Of a stretch of DNA of 64,000 nt, positions 35,860 through 43,196 are shown piece after piece; position 1 is the first letter of the stretch, and each line of letters opens with the position of its first letter. The position numbers were made by a program, and so were the translations under genes. The notes beneath the pieces are model-generated. The model searched no databases, was not told the origin of the DNA, and saw only the letters and a list, made by a program, of their open reading frames with translations. Source of the DNA: Sphingobium sp. Lineage in GTDB: Bacteria; Pseudomonadota; Alphaproteobacteria; Sphingomonadales; Sphingomonadaceae. Location: positions 62,001 to 126,000 of the forward strand of contig NZ_QFOA01000004.1 in the NCBI RefSeq assembly GCF_003248505.1, in the 5' to 3' direction.

Positions 35860-36511
35860 CGCACCCCTCCACAATCCAGCTATGCGGGTTGCCGCCGCGT
35901 ACGCGCTCGAGCGCCACGTGCCAGCGGGCGCGTCCGAGACTGGGAATGCCCAGATCTTCGCTCGGCGACGCCGTGATCCGCCAGCGCGTCATGGCGGCGG
36001 AGCCTTCGCCCACTTCCTCGAGCTTTGCGGCGCGGCGAAAGACAAAGGCCGGCACGCCCAAGCCTTCCGCCGCAAGCTGCAGGCGCTTCGAGGCGGTCGT
36101 CGAATATTTGGTGATCTCGCCGACCACGCCGGCAACGCCCGCATGGCGGAGGCATTCCTCCATCGCGAGCAGCACATTGGCGTCGTTGCCCGCCTCGACA
36201 TAGATGACGCGGTCGGGATGGAGCCCGGCAAGATGGAGGGCCGGCGCGAACAGGTCGCGCCAGCGCAGGCACCAGAAGACAGGGCCTTCGATCCGGGCAA
36301 GGATGCCGGCCAAGAAAGTGGTCGCGCTTGCGTCGTCTGCAAGGTCGGGGCTGCCGGTGATCTCGTGAAGTGCGCCGTTGGCGATTCCCCCGCCGGGCAG
36401 TCGATCGTCGATTGCGCTTAAACCAAAGGGAATCGCGTCATGACGCGCGCCCACGCCTTCGATCTGCGCGATACGCGCACGCAGATCTTCGAGGACGGTC
36501 GATTGGCGCAT
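35780..36511 (-). CDS. imuA: ImuA, RecA-like SOS mutasome protein
   Basis: 243 residues, ATG at 36511. ImuA proteins are short RecA/SulA-related proteins required for ImuB-DnaE2 mutagenesis. The family start MRQSTVLEDLRARIAQIEG and the segment LPGGGIANGALHEITG (where RecA has its ATP loop, here without a clear GKT) are visible, as are LFAPALHLAGLHPDRVIYVEA and AMEECLRHAGVAGVVGEI. It overlaps imuB by 80 bp. A perfect alphaproteobacterial LexA box lies 31-45 bp upstream. Confidence 0.92.
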   Translation of the reverse strand: MRQSTVLEDLRARIAQIEGVGARHDAIPFGLSAIDDRLPGGGIANGALHEITGSPDLADDASATTFLAGILARIEGPVFWCLRWRDLFAPALHLAGLHPDRVIYVEAGNDANVLLAMEECLRHAGVAGVVGEITKYSTTASKRLQLAAEGLGVPAFVFRRAAKLEEVGEGSAAMTRWRITASPSEDLGIPSLGRARWHVALERVRGGNPHSWIVEGCDATGRIGLPAALVDRPAAAEERQVAA

Positions 36512-36541
36512 GACATAATGAGACTCGGGAGCGGTTGATTC

Positions 36542-36556
36542 GTTCCCTTTATGTTC
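36542..36556 (-). promoter_or_regulatory. LexA box (SOS operator) of imuA-imuB-dnaE2
   Basis: GTTC (36542-36545), 7-nt spacer CCCTTTA-T register, GTTC (36553-36556): an exact GTTC-N7-GTTC, the direct-repeat LexA site known for alphaproteobacteria. It is 31 bp upstream of the imuA start, where a bound repressor would block the promoter; the cassette should be induced by DNA damage. Confidence 0.87.
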
Positions 36557-36666
36557 TAGTCGCAGCCAAGCAGAGTCAAGCGGTCATCGCGTCGCTGCGG
36601 AGAGAACCCCGTAAACTGCTCGTGCGGGATGGAGATCCTCGTCCGCTATCGGCCATCGTCGAATCG

Positions 36667-37596
36667 TCAGCGCATATCTTCGTATCGAACCGGGATATGC
36701 ACCTTTGGGATGCTTTCCAGCTGTGGAACCGCACGTGTCTCACCACCCAGCGTGCGCCATTGACGTTCGCGGGCGCGGGCAGAGGAAAGCGACAATTCCA
36801 TAATGTGCGCGACGGCCATGGCAGATTTGCCCATGTCGAATAGCCGGTAGCAAACCTCGACGCCGCGCGGTGTCAGGCGGCCGCGATGATAGCGGTTCTC
36901 GGGCCAGCGCGGATGGAAATCGCCGACAAGCTCGGTGGCTTCGATCGACATCTCCTTGTTCAAAGCCTGGATCGCAGTCCGCCGCTCGCGGACGAGCTTG
37001 CGAATTCTCCGATCGAGGCGCCTGATGTCGTCGCGCAGTGCCTTCTCTGTGGCCTCGAAAAAGATTCCCCGCATGCTCATCACGCCGACATAGTGTTTGG
37101 CGATGGTGCGCTCCTCTAAAAGCCTGCGCATCGCCTCCAAGCGATCGAGCGCCTCATAGTCGTGCTCCTGCCGGTCCGGCATGTACGTGAGGTGGTCGCG
37201 AACCCAGGCGTCGGTGCTGAGGTCAGCGGTCACCTGGTCGAGATGGTGCGCGATGCTGTTCCGCCTGCCGATTAAATCGACCATCTCGCGCCGCTCGTCC
37301 GGGGTCAGCACGCCGTCTCGTACAAGGGCATCGAATGCACGCTTCACTTTCTTGCGATCGGGCACCTCCTCCTCGGCCGGGCGATCCTCGTCGTTGACGG
37401 CATTCTTGCAGTCTCGCTGGGCGGCGACGATCTCGAGCACCTCGCGCTTCAGCTCTTCGGCATGGTAGATGATCAGGATCATCTGCAAAGCGCGGTGCCG
37501 TATCATGCAGCGTTCCAGCTCCGGCAGCCGGCCCCGCAGTGGATCGGTGTAGTGCGGCTTGCGGCCTTCCCAGAGAGGCTCTTCTCGCTGCGTCAT
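36667..37596 (-). CDS. Unrecognised 309-aa protein with C-terminal HTH-like segment
   Basis: ATG at 37596. I do not recognise a family. Mostly charged helices (RRLDRRIRKLVRERRTAI is probably coiled coil), a motif RRNSIAHHLDQV about residue 110, and near the C-terminus LTPRGVEVCYRLFDMGKSA followed by MELSLSSARARERQW, which reads like a LuxR/FixJ-style helix-turn-helix. Ends 111 bp before the imuA LexA box and is divergent from the AbiE toxin-antitoxin pair. A DNA-binding protein of mobile or defence origin is possible, but no function is claimed. Confidence 0.7.
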   Translation of the reverse strand: MTQREEPLWEGRKPHYTDPLRGRLPELERCMIRHRALQMILIIYHAEELKREVLEIVAAQRDCKNAVNDEDRPAEEEVPDRKKVKRAFDALVRDGVLTPDERREMVDLIGRRNSIAHHLDQVTADLSTDAWVRDHLTYMPDRQEHDYEALDRLEAMRRLLEERTIAKHYVGVMSMRGIFFEATEKALRDDIRRLDRRIRKLVRERRTAIQALNKEMSIEATELVGDFHPRWPENRYHRGRLTPRGVEVCYRLFDMGKSAMAVAHIMELSLSSARARERQWRTLGGETRAVPQLESIPKVHIPVRYEDMR

Positions 37597-37775
37597 AGCG
37601 CTGGCGCGCCGCCGCGGTCCCAGCGGATCGGGGTGGCATTGGGTCGGTCCGGGCGACTGGCAACCGAGGCCGGCCAGGATCGTGCGAGGCCCCGAAACCC
37701 GCAGGAATGGGCACCGTTCCGAATTCCCGGTCGCCCGCTGGCTGCATGGCTGGCCCCAAGCTCAAACGTCACCTT

Positions 37776-37785
37776 GATAATTATC
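37776..37785. promoter_or_regulatory. Palindrome GATAATTATC upstream of the abiE operon
   Basis: A 10-bp perfect palindrome 49 bp upstream of the antitoxin start, in an AT-rich patch of an otherwise GC-rich 238-bp divergent gap. AbiEi-type antitoxins repress their own promoter through inverted repeats, so this is a reasonable operator or -10 region; the site is short. Confidence 0.35.
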
Positions 37786-37834
37786 TGCATGAAGCGTATC
37801 TCCATGTCGGAAACGACGTATTTTGGTAGCACCG

Positions 37835-38425
37835 ATGTCAAGCTTGACCGAGCAGATTCTGGAGCGCTTCACGGGCGGCGATACGATCGCGCGTGCGGAT
37901 CTCACGCTGCCTGCCAATTATGACTCGGTGGGCCGGGCGTTGGGCGATCTTGTCAAGGCGCGCAAGATCACGCGGGTGGGACGGGGCCGTTACAAGCTGG
38001 CGACCAGCAGCGTGCCCTTGTCGAGTGGGACGATCGCAGAGGCGATCAGCCGGAAGGTCAGCCGCTCGAAGCGCAACGTTTTCCTGCGGGGCGACTTCGA
38101 TAAGCTCGGCAGTTACGATGGGGTCGGACGCGCGCTCAAGCAACTCACCCGGACCGGCAAGCTCGTCCAGATCGGCTACGGCCTCTATGCCAAGGCTGAA
38201 GTGTCGCCGTTCAACGGCAAGCCGGCGCCTCTCGTCGGTATCCGCCGGCTCGCGATCGAAGCGCTTGGGCGGCTCGGCAAGGCGGTCGATGTTTCGAGCT
38301 TCGACAAGGCGTATAACAGCGGCCGTTCGACGCAGGTGCCGACTGGTCGTACCCTGGCCGTGAAGGATCGCGTTCGCCGCCGTATCGGCTACGACGGCAA
38401 TTATGTCGTTCTCGAACGCGCCTGA
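37835..38425 (+). CDS. abiEi: AbiEi-type antitoxin (DUF6088 family)
   Basis: 196 residues from ATG 37835 (GTG 37823 is an alternative). N-terminal winged-helix DNA-binding part (LTEQILERFTGGDTIARADL, VGRALGDLVKARKITRVGRG) and a second similar half (GRALKQLTRTGKLVQIGYGLY), as in DUF6088/AbiEi antitoxins. In type IV systems such as AbiE it neutralises the nucleotidyltransferase toxin without direct binding and autoregulates the operon. The toxin gene starts 23 bp inside its end. Confidence 0.82.
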   Translation: MSSLTEQILERFTGGDTIARADLTLPANYDSVGRALGDLVKARKITRVGRGRYKLATSSVPLSSGTIAEAISRKVSRSKRNVFLRGDFDKLGSYDGVGRALKQLTRTGKLVQIGYGLYAKAEVSPFNGKPAPLVGIRRLAIEALGRLGKAVDVSSFDKAYNSGRSTQVPTGRTLAVKDRVRRRIGYDGNYVVLERA

Positions 38426-39338
38426 CGCGATCACGCTTGGCCGCGTTGCCGGTGCGCTGGCGGTCGATGAAGCCTTTGTCGAAAAGGACTGGTTTGTCGT
38501 CCAGGCGATCGCCGTGCTCGTCGCTGTCGGAGGCGAGGACATCGTGCCTGTATTCTCCGGCGGCACCTCGCTGCTCAAGGGCTACGGCCTGATCAAGCGG
38601 TTCTCCGAGGACATCGACTTCAAGCTCAACCTGTCCGCCGCCTTTGCGGAGCTCTCCGGCGGGCAGCGGCGCAGGGCGCTCGGCGACTTTCGGGACAAAT
38701 TGGCCGACGCGTGGAAAGCCGCCGGTTTCAACGTCACGGATGTCGTGGCGCGCGATGCGAATGGATTTCTCCAGTTCGAGATGGATTACCCCTCGATCCT
38801 GGATGCGCATGACGCGCTGCGTCCGCACATCCTTGCCGAACTCTCCGCGAAGCCGCCCCGTCTCACTGTGCAAGGCCGCCCGCTGGCGTCCTATGTTGCG
38901 CAATTCCGCCGGGCAGATCCGGAAGTCGGCGCGATCGCATGCGTGGACCCCGTCGAGACCGCCGCAGACAAGCTCAGTGCCTTCAGCTGGAGATCGCTGG
39001 TGCGCGACCGGGCATCGGCGAAGGACGACCCCGCGATCGTGCGTCACCTTCATGATCTTGCCGCACTTGAAGCCGCGGTGTCGGCGAGCAGCGATTTCCC
39101 CGCCTTGCTCGCCGAGACGCTTGTCACAGACACAGGACGTGGCGGGGAGGCAACCGCGAAGCTGGCACCCGCCGATCGGCTGGCGGCGATGCTGGATACC
39201 CTGCGCGCCGACGCGCTCTATCCTCTCGAATATGCGCGCTTCGTCGAAGGCATGGCATTCGCGGGCGACAGCGAGGTGCCGTCATTCGAGGAAGCGGTGG
39301 CGGCCGTGAAGCGGCTGTCTGCGCTGTTGCCAAGCTGA
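38403..39338 (+). CDS. abiEii: AbiEii/AbiGii-family nucleotidyltransferase toxin
   Basis: 311 residues, ATG at 38403, overlapping the antitoxin by 23 bp. DNA polymerase beta-like nucleotidyltransferase: PVFSGGTSLLKGYGLI gives the GS-type motif and RFSEDIDFKL the catalytic D-x-D, followed by the helical domain with CVDPVETAADKLSAFSWRSL. AbiEii enzymes block growth reversibly, giving abortive phage infection or plasmid stabilisation. Some relatives add nucleotides to tRNA; the target here is unknown. Confidence 0.88.
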   Translation: MSFSNAPDAITLGRVAGALAVDEAFVEKDWFVVQAIAVLVAVGGEDIVPVFSGGTSLLKGYGLIKRFSEDIDFKLNLSAAFAELSGGQRRRALGDFRDKLADAWKAAGFNVTDVVARDANGFLQFEMDYPSILDAHDALRPHILAELSAKPPRLTVQGRPLASYVAQFRRADPEVGAIACVDPVETAADKLSAFSWRSLVRDRASAKDDPAIVRHLHDLAALEAAVSASSDFPALLAETLVTDTGRGGEATAKLAPADRLAAMLDTLRADALYPLEYARFVEGMAFAGDSEVPSFEEAVAAVKRLSALLPS

Positions 39339-39543
39339 CGGTGCATATCCCGGACGCGTAGACGAGCAGGCTCGTCGCGGGGCCTGATAAGAATGAGTGT
39401 GGGCGCAGCAGCTTCTGGCATCCCAATGCATTCTCTGTGCCGCCGGCGCGATCAGGTGGTGCAGCCGGTGGCCGCGCTGCTACGTCAACCGCCATGCAAT
39501 CAACGCAATATCGACCTTTTGCCGTTGGCGCGAGAGTTGCCGA

Positions 39544-39684
39544 TCACGTCCGCTTCGACCGTGATTTTCTCGGTTTCTTTAGTTCCGCTTCTTTGCGTCG
39601 ATTGGCTTCGGCGATGACGCAGTCGGGTGCGTGCGGCGGCACGATCCAGCCACAAGCGTCACACCTGAAATCGTCTCGGCCCAT
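39544..39684 (-). CDS. 46-aa zinc-ribbon-like protein
   Basis: ATG at 39684, 8 bp after the PLD gene stop, so in the same transcript. Sequence starts MGRDDFRCDACGWIVPPHAP and ends in a basic tail (KKPRKSRSKRT). The CDAC pair followed by H and DC (C-x2-C, H, C) could hold one zinc ion, and the basic tail suggests nucleic acid contact. Function unknown; its fixed place behind the nuclease suggests a partner. Confidence 0.55.
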   Translation of the reverse strand: MGRDDFRCDACGWIVPPHAPDCVIAEANRRKEAELKKPRKSRSKRT

Positions 39685-39692
39685 GTCGATGC

Positions 39693-40937
39693 CTACTCCT
39701 CGTCTGAGTCTTCGTCCGTCTTCCAATAAGCGAAGTTGAAGAGCGCATCGAGTTCGCTAAGGTCTGTAAGGCGAAGACTTTGCCGTAGGCGCTCGGCATC
39801 CTCAGCAAATTGCGCGTAGCGTGCCCCGTCGACCGAGGCCTTGGCCGGTGTGCGGGGATAGCCAGTGATATTGGCGAGCCCCATTCCCTTTACCGAGTTG
39901 CGGTTCATAACCGGAAAACGGCCAGGATCGCGGGTGTGCAGGATCTCGGTGAGAACGTTGGTGCCGGCACGCGGGATCTTGTCGAAATGTGCCTTGAGGA
40001 GATCAAACAGGACGGCAGGATCATCCGATCGCTCGGTTGCCAGCGCGCGAATGGCCGCCTGGAATTGGGTGGGCTTCTTCGCAATCGCGGTCTTGCCGCG
40101 CTGCATCCCGCCCGAGTGCCAATGTTGGATCAGCTCCTCATAAGCCTTGAGAAACGCGCGACCCTTGAGGTCGGCCGTACGAGCAAGGGTGGCAAGCTGC
40201 GCACGGGCTTTGGGGAGATTTTGACGACGGCGCTTTACGGACTTGTCGAAGCCTTCGGCGCCTTTGTTGGCGCGCATCTCGGCCAGGAGGTCCGCCAGCG
40301 CAAGGGTATCGCCAGGTTTGGCATCTATTGAGTGGGAGGCGCGGCGCTCTGCGATCTTCATCGCGGTCTGGTAGATGTCACGGCGCTTTTCGTAGCCATT
40401 GATCAGATCCCTGGTCGCCTCGACTATATCTTCTGCCTCGATCCGGTCGTCGATCCAGCGCTCAAGCCAGGCCCGCAATTTGGCGTTCGGGCCCGATAGC
40501 GAAGCTGAGAACTCGTGATTACCGGCGAGCCCGCCCGAGGTCAGGTTGGCCGAGCCGACGATCGCAGTCTGGCCGCCAGGCCCTTTGAACCAATAGACCT
40601 TGGGATGAAGCGTATGCCTACTTCGTTCCTGGCCCATGTAGAGGTTGATCTCGCCTCCGGCAGCGGCAGCCTTGGACTGGAGACGCCGGATCGCGCGAAG
40701 CACCGACGGCTCGCTTTGATAGAAGTCGAGGCCGACGACGAAGGTCGCCTGCAAGCCTTTCTTCGCCCGCTCCCCCAGGACTTTCCTGATGAGCTTCCAG
40801 CCGGAGAATTTGGCGAAGGCGACGATGCAGATGAGGTGAGTCGCGTGTGCGAGGTGGCGATGAATTTCGTCGGTATGACGCTCGTCATCGCCATTCTCTA
40901 GCAGTGAAGCCAAAAGCTGCGTCGGTGCGCGCCCCAT
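39693..40937 (-). CDS. Phospholipase D-family nuclease-like protein
   Basis: 414 residues from ATG 40937, with GGAGGGG about 7 nt upstream; ATG 40988 is the alternative. A single HKD motif (LHPKVYWFKG with GSANLTSGG after it) is the active site of PLD-superfamily nucleases, which work as dimers. The C-terminal part (VLTEILHTRDPGRFPVMNRN) resembles a domain in restriction and defence proteins. A type II-like or stand-alone defence nuclease is plausible; phospholipid hydrolysis is less likely for a soluble one-HKD protein. Neighbours are a toxin-antitoxin pair and a zinc ribbon. Confidence 0.75.
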   Translation of the reverse strand: MGRAPTQLLASLLENGDDERHTDEIHRHLAHATHLICIVAFAKFSGWKLIRKVLGERAKKGLQATFVVGLDFYQSEPSVLRAIRRLQSKAAAAGGEINLYMGQERSRHTLHPKVYWFKGPGGQTAIVGSANLTSGGLAGNHEFSASLSGPNAKLRAWLERWIDDRIEAEDIVEATRDLINGYEKRRDIYQTAMKIAERRASHSIDAKPGDTLALADLLAEMRANKGAEGFDKSVKRRRQNLPKARAQLATLARTADLKGRAFLKAYEELIQHWHSGGMQRGKTAIAKKPTQFQAAIRALATERSDDPAVLFDLLKAHFDKIPRAGTNVLTEILHTRDPGRFPVMNRNSVKGMGLANITGYPRTPAKASVDGARYAQFAEDAERLRQSLRLTDLSELDALFNFAYWKTDEDSDEE

Positions 40938-41015
40938 ATCGTTCCCCTCCCGATCGCCGTCACGCGCCAGATTGACGATCGCCGTCACCAGCAGAAGGCG
41001 CGCGCGGTGCCTCGC

Positions 41016-41993
41016 TCATTGCGGCATCTCGACGTGCCCACCAAAGCCAAAACGCATAGCCGAGAGAAGCTTGTCACCAAAGGTGTGGTCAACGCGGCTG
41101 CGATAGCGCGCGAACAAGGCCGCCGAGAGGACATAGGCCGGGACGGCTTCCTCCATCGCCGCGTCGATCGTCCACTGGCCCTCGCCCGAATCCGAGACTT
41201 TGCCCGTGAATTGCTCGAGCATCGGATCCCCGACCAGGCCGATCGCGCACAGGTCGAGCAGCCACGACGAGATCACGCTGCCGCGGCGCCAGACCTCGGC
41301 TACATCGGTCAGGTTGATGTCGAAGCGTTCCTCGGGCGCGAGCCGTTCGGACGACTTGCCCTTGAGGATGTCGAAGCCCTCGGCATAAGCCTGCATCAGG
41401 CCGTATTCGATGCCGTTGTGGACCATCTTGACGAAATGGCCGGCGCCGGTGGGGCCGGCATGGATATAGCCGCGTTCGGCGCGATCGTCGGTCGCGTCGC
41501 GTCCGGCGGTGCGGACGATCGAGCCATAGCCCGGCGCGAGCGTATCGAAGATCGGATCTAGCAGGTCGACGGTTTCCTTGTCGCCGCCGATCATCATGCA
41601 ATAGCCGCGTTCGAGCCCCCAGACCCCGCCCGACGTGCCGACATCGACATAATGAAGCTGCTTCCCCTTTGCTGCGGCTCCGCGTTTGATGTCGTCTTTG
41701 TAGAAGCTGTTGCCGCCATCGATGATGATGTCGCCAGGCTCGGACAATTCCGTCAGTTCGTCGACAGTGCTCTGTGTGGGAACACCTGCCGGGAGCATCA
41801 CCCAGAAGATCCGCGGGGTAGTGAGCTTGGCGACGACTTCCGCGAGCGAATTCGCGCCGATGGCGCCTTCATCGTCGAGCGTAGCAACTGCGGCAAGGTC
41901 GCGGTCGAAGGCGACGATCTCATGGCCCCCGCGCATCAGTCGACGCGCGATATTGGCACCCATCCGGCCGAGGCCGATCATTGCAAGACGCAC
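41016..41993 (-). CDS. gnd: 6-phosphogluconate dehydrogenase (decarboxylating), short form
   Basis: 325 residues, GTG start at 41993 with AGGAG 7 nt upstream. Oxidises 6-phosphogluconate to ribulose 5-phosphate, CO2 and reduced cofactor. Rossmann motif MIGLGRMGANIARRLMRGGH at the N-terminus, IIDGGNSFYKDD and the substrate motif VGTSGGVWGLERGYCMMIGG. The short length (about 300-330 against 470) is that of the YqeC/GndA-like, often NAD-dependent, form. Located in a stress-gene region upstream on the same strand of accessory nucleases, so it may provide reducing power under stress. Confidence 0.93.
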   Translation of the reverse strand: MRLAMIGLGRMGANIARRLMRGGHEIVAFDRDLAAVATLDDEGAIGANSLAEVVAKLTTPRIFWVMLPAGVPTQSTVDELTELSEPGDIIIDGGNSFYKDDIKRGAAAKGKQLHYVDVGTSGGVWGLERGYCMMIGGDKETVDLLDPIFDTLAPGYGSIVRTAGRDATDDRAERGYIHAGPTGAGHFVKMVHNGIEYGLMQAYAEGFDILKGKSSERLAPEERFDINLTDVAEVWRRGSVISSWLLDLCAIGLVGDPMLEQFTGKVSDSGEGQWTIDAAMEEAVPAYVLSAALFARYRSRVDHTFGDKLLSAMRFGFGGHVEMPQ

Positions 41994-42159
41994 TATCCTA
42001 CTCCTTCTGTCAGGATTTCACGGCTACACGGACGGCCGCGGCGCGTGCACGTCCGTCTTGCGTCGGGCTAGATCGTGGAATGCGCCTGATTCACAAACGC
42101 CGGACCTTGGGCCGTCGCTGTGGATCAGTCCCGCGCCTCGGTCGCGACTGGGCGATGAC

Positions 42160-42675
42160 TTAGCGGCTGACTTCGAAGAGGAACCACGCGCGGCGCTCCG
42201 CCTCATCCGTCCAGGCATCGATCAGGCCGGACGTTGCATTGTCCTTTGCCGCGTCTGCGACATCCTTGGCGCTACGAAGCGACTCGACCAGGTGGAGATT
42301 GTCGGCGCGGAGCTCGCTCAGCATGTCCTGCGGGGTGACGAACTCGGCATCGTTGTCCTTGATCGTCTGATGGCGGGCGATATCTCCGATCGATCGAATG
42401 GTCGTGTTGCCCGTCTTTCGGGCGCGTTCGGCGATCGCATCGGTGACAGCGAGGATCTCTGCGGCCTGCTCATCGAGGAGCAGGTGATAATCCCTGAAGT
42501 AGGGCCCGGAGACGTGCCAGTGGAAGCTCTTCGTTTTCAGGTAGATCGCATAGGCGTCAGCCAGAATGACTCTCAGAGCGTCAGCGACCGTCATGGTCGC
42601 ACATCCGTCGAGATCGGAAGGCGTCGAAACGGTGGTAGCTCCAGTTTTCGTCATCGGTTCTACTTTCTCAATCAT
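42160..42675 (-). CDS. dps: Dps, DNA-binding ferritin-like protein
   Basis: 171 residues from ATG 42675 (ATG 42654 is an alternative). Forms a 12-subunit shell that oxidises Fe(II) with hydrogen peroxide and protects DNA in starvation and oxidative stress. Dps ferroxidase residues are in KTKSFHWHVSGPYFRDYHLLLDEQ: the H-W-H pair, and D/E about 12 residues later. Its promoter carries copy A of the box shared by four loci in this region, so it probably responds to the same signal as the redox genes downstream in the window. Confidence 0.94.
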   Translation of the reverse strand: MIEKVEPMTKTGATTVSTPSDLDGCATMTVADALRVILADAYAIYLKTKSFHWHVSGPYFRDYHLLLDEQAAEILAVTDAIAERARKTGNTTIRSIGDIARHQTIKDNDAEFVTPQDMLSELRADNLHLVESLRSAKDVADAAKDNATSGLIDAWTDEAERRAWFLFEVSR

Positions 42676-42723
42676 GATTTGAACGACAGCCAGCGCCGTT
42701 TCCCCGCGGGCAGCGAAGTCTGG

Positions 42724-42779
42724 AGGATGAGTTCATCGTCATGCGAAGTCCAATGACCCGCGACTATAGTTTCGATACC
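42724..42779 (-). promoter_or_regulatory. Shared stress promoter, copy A (dps)
   Basis: Minus strand: box GGTATCGAAACTATA (42779-42765), then the -35 TTGGAC (42753-42748), 18-bp spacer and -10 CATCCT (42729-42724), 49 bp before the dps start. ACTAT and ATTGG are in the same register as in copies B, C and D. The -10 is the weakest of the four, implying more need for an activator. Confidence 0.65.
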
Positions 42780-42827
42780 CTTGAGCGACATTTGCAGTGC
42801 AGAGCGACAGGCATCGCGCACGGGGCA

Positions 42828-43115
42828 TTAGACCGCTGATTCTCCTTCCAACCTGTCTGATTGAAAGCCCAGCACGAAGCTCACGACCTTCTCCGCCGAC
42901 ATCTCACATGGCTTGAGCGATGTTTTGCCTGATGAGAGCCGATACAGGTTGAAGCTTACGAGGTCGGTCCCTGCCAACTCCCTGGCAAACAGACTGTTGC
43001 GGCGACCGTCCTCTGATCGCCGGACGGTCAAGCCGAAACGCCGGCCTTCATACACACCCTGACTGTATCCCTCGGGGAGCCCTCTGAAGGCTGCATCGAA
43101 CTCCGTAAGCTGCAT
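42828..43115 (-). CDS. Hypothetical 95-aa protein
   Basis: ATG at 43115 (GTG 43124 alternative). Begins MQLTEFDAAFRGLPEGYSQG; contains GRRFGLTVRRSEDGRRNSLFA and ends in VVSFVLGFQSDRLEG. Soluble, with no catalytic motif I recognise; the layout beta-rich then helix suggests a small regulator or adaptor. It is upstream of dps on the same strand, but the shared stress promoter lies between them. Confidence 0.65.
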   Translation of the reverse strand: MQLTEFDAAFRGLPEGYSQGVYEGRRFGLTVRRSEDGRRNSLFARELAGTDLVSFNLYRLSSGKTSLKPCEMSAEKVVSFVLGFQSDRLEGESAV

Positions 43116-43196
43116 CACATACACCTATCTCAGTTCAGCCGACGCGCAGCGTGTTCAAGCCACCAGCGACGACCTCTCGGCAGAGATTGCACTGGA

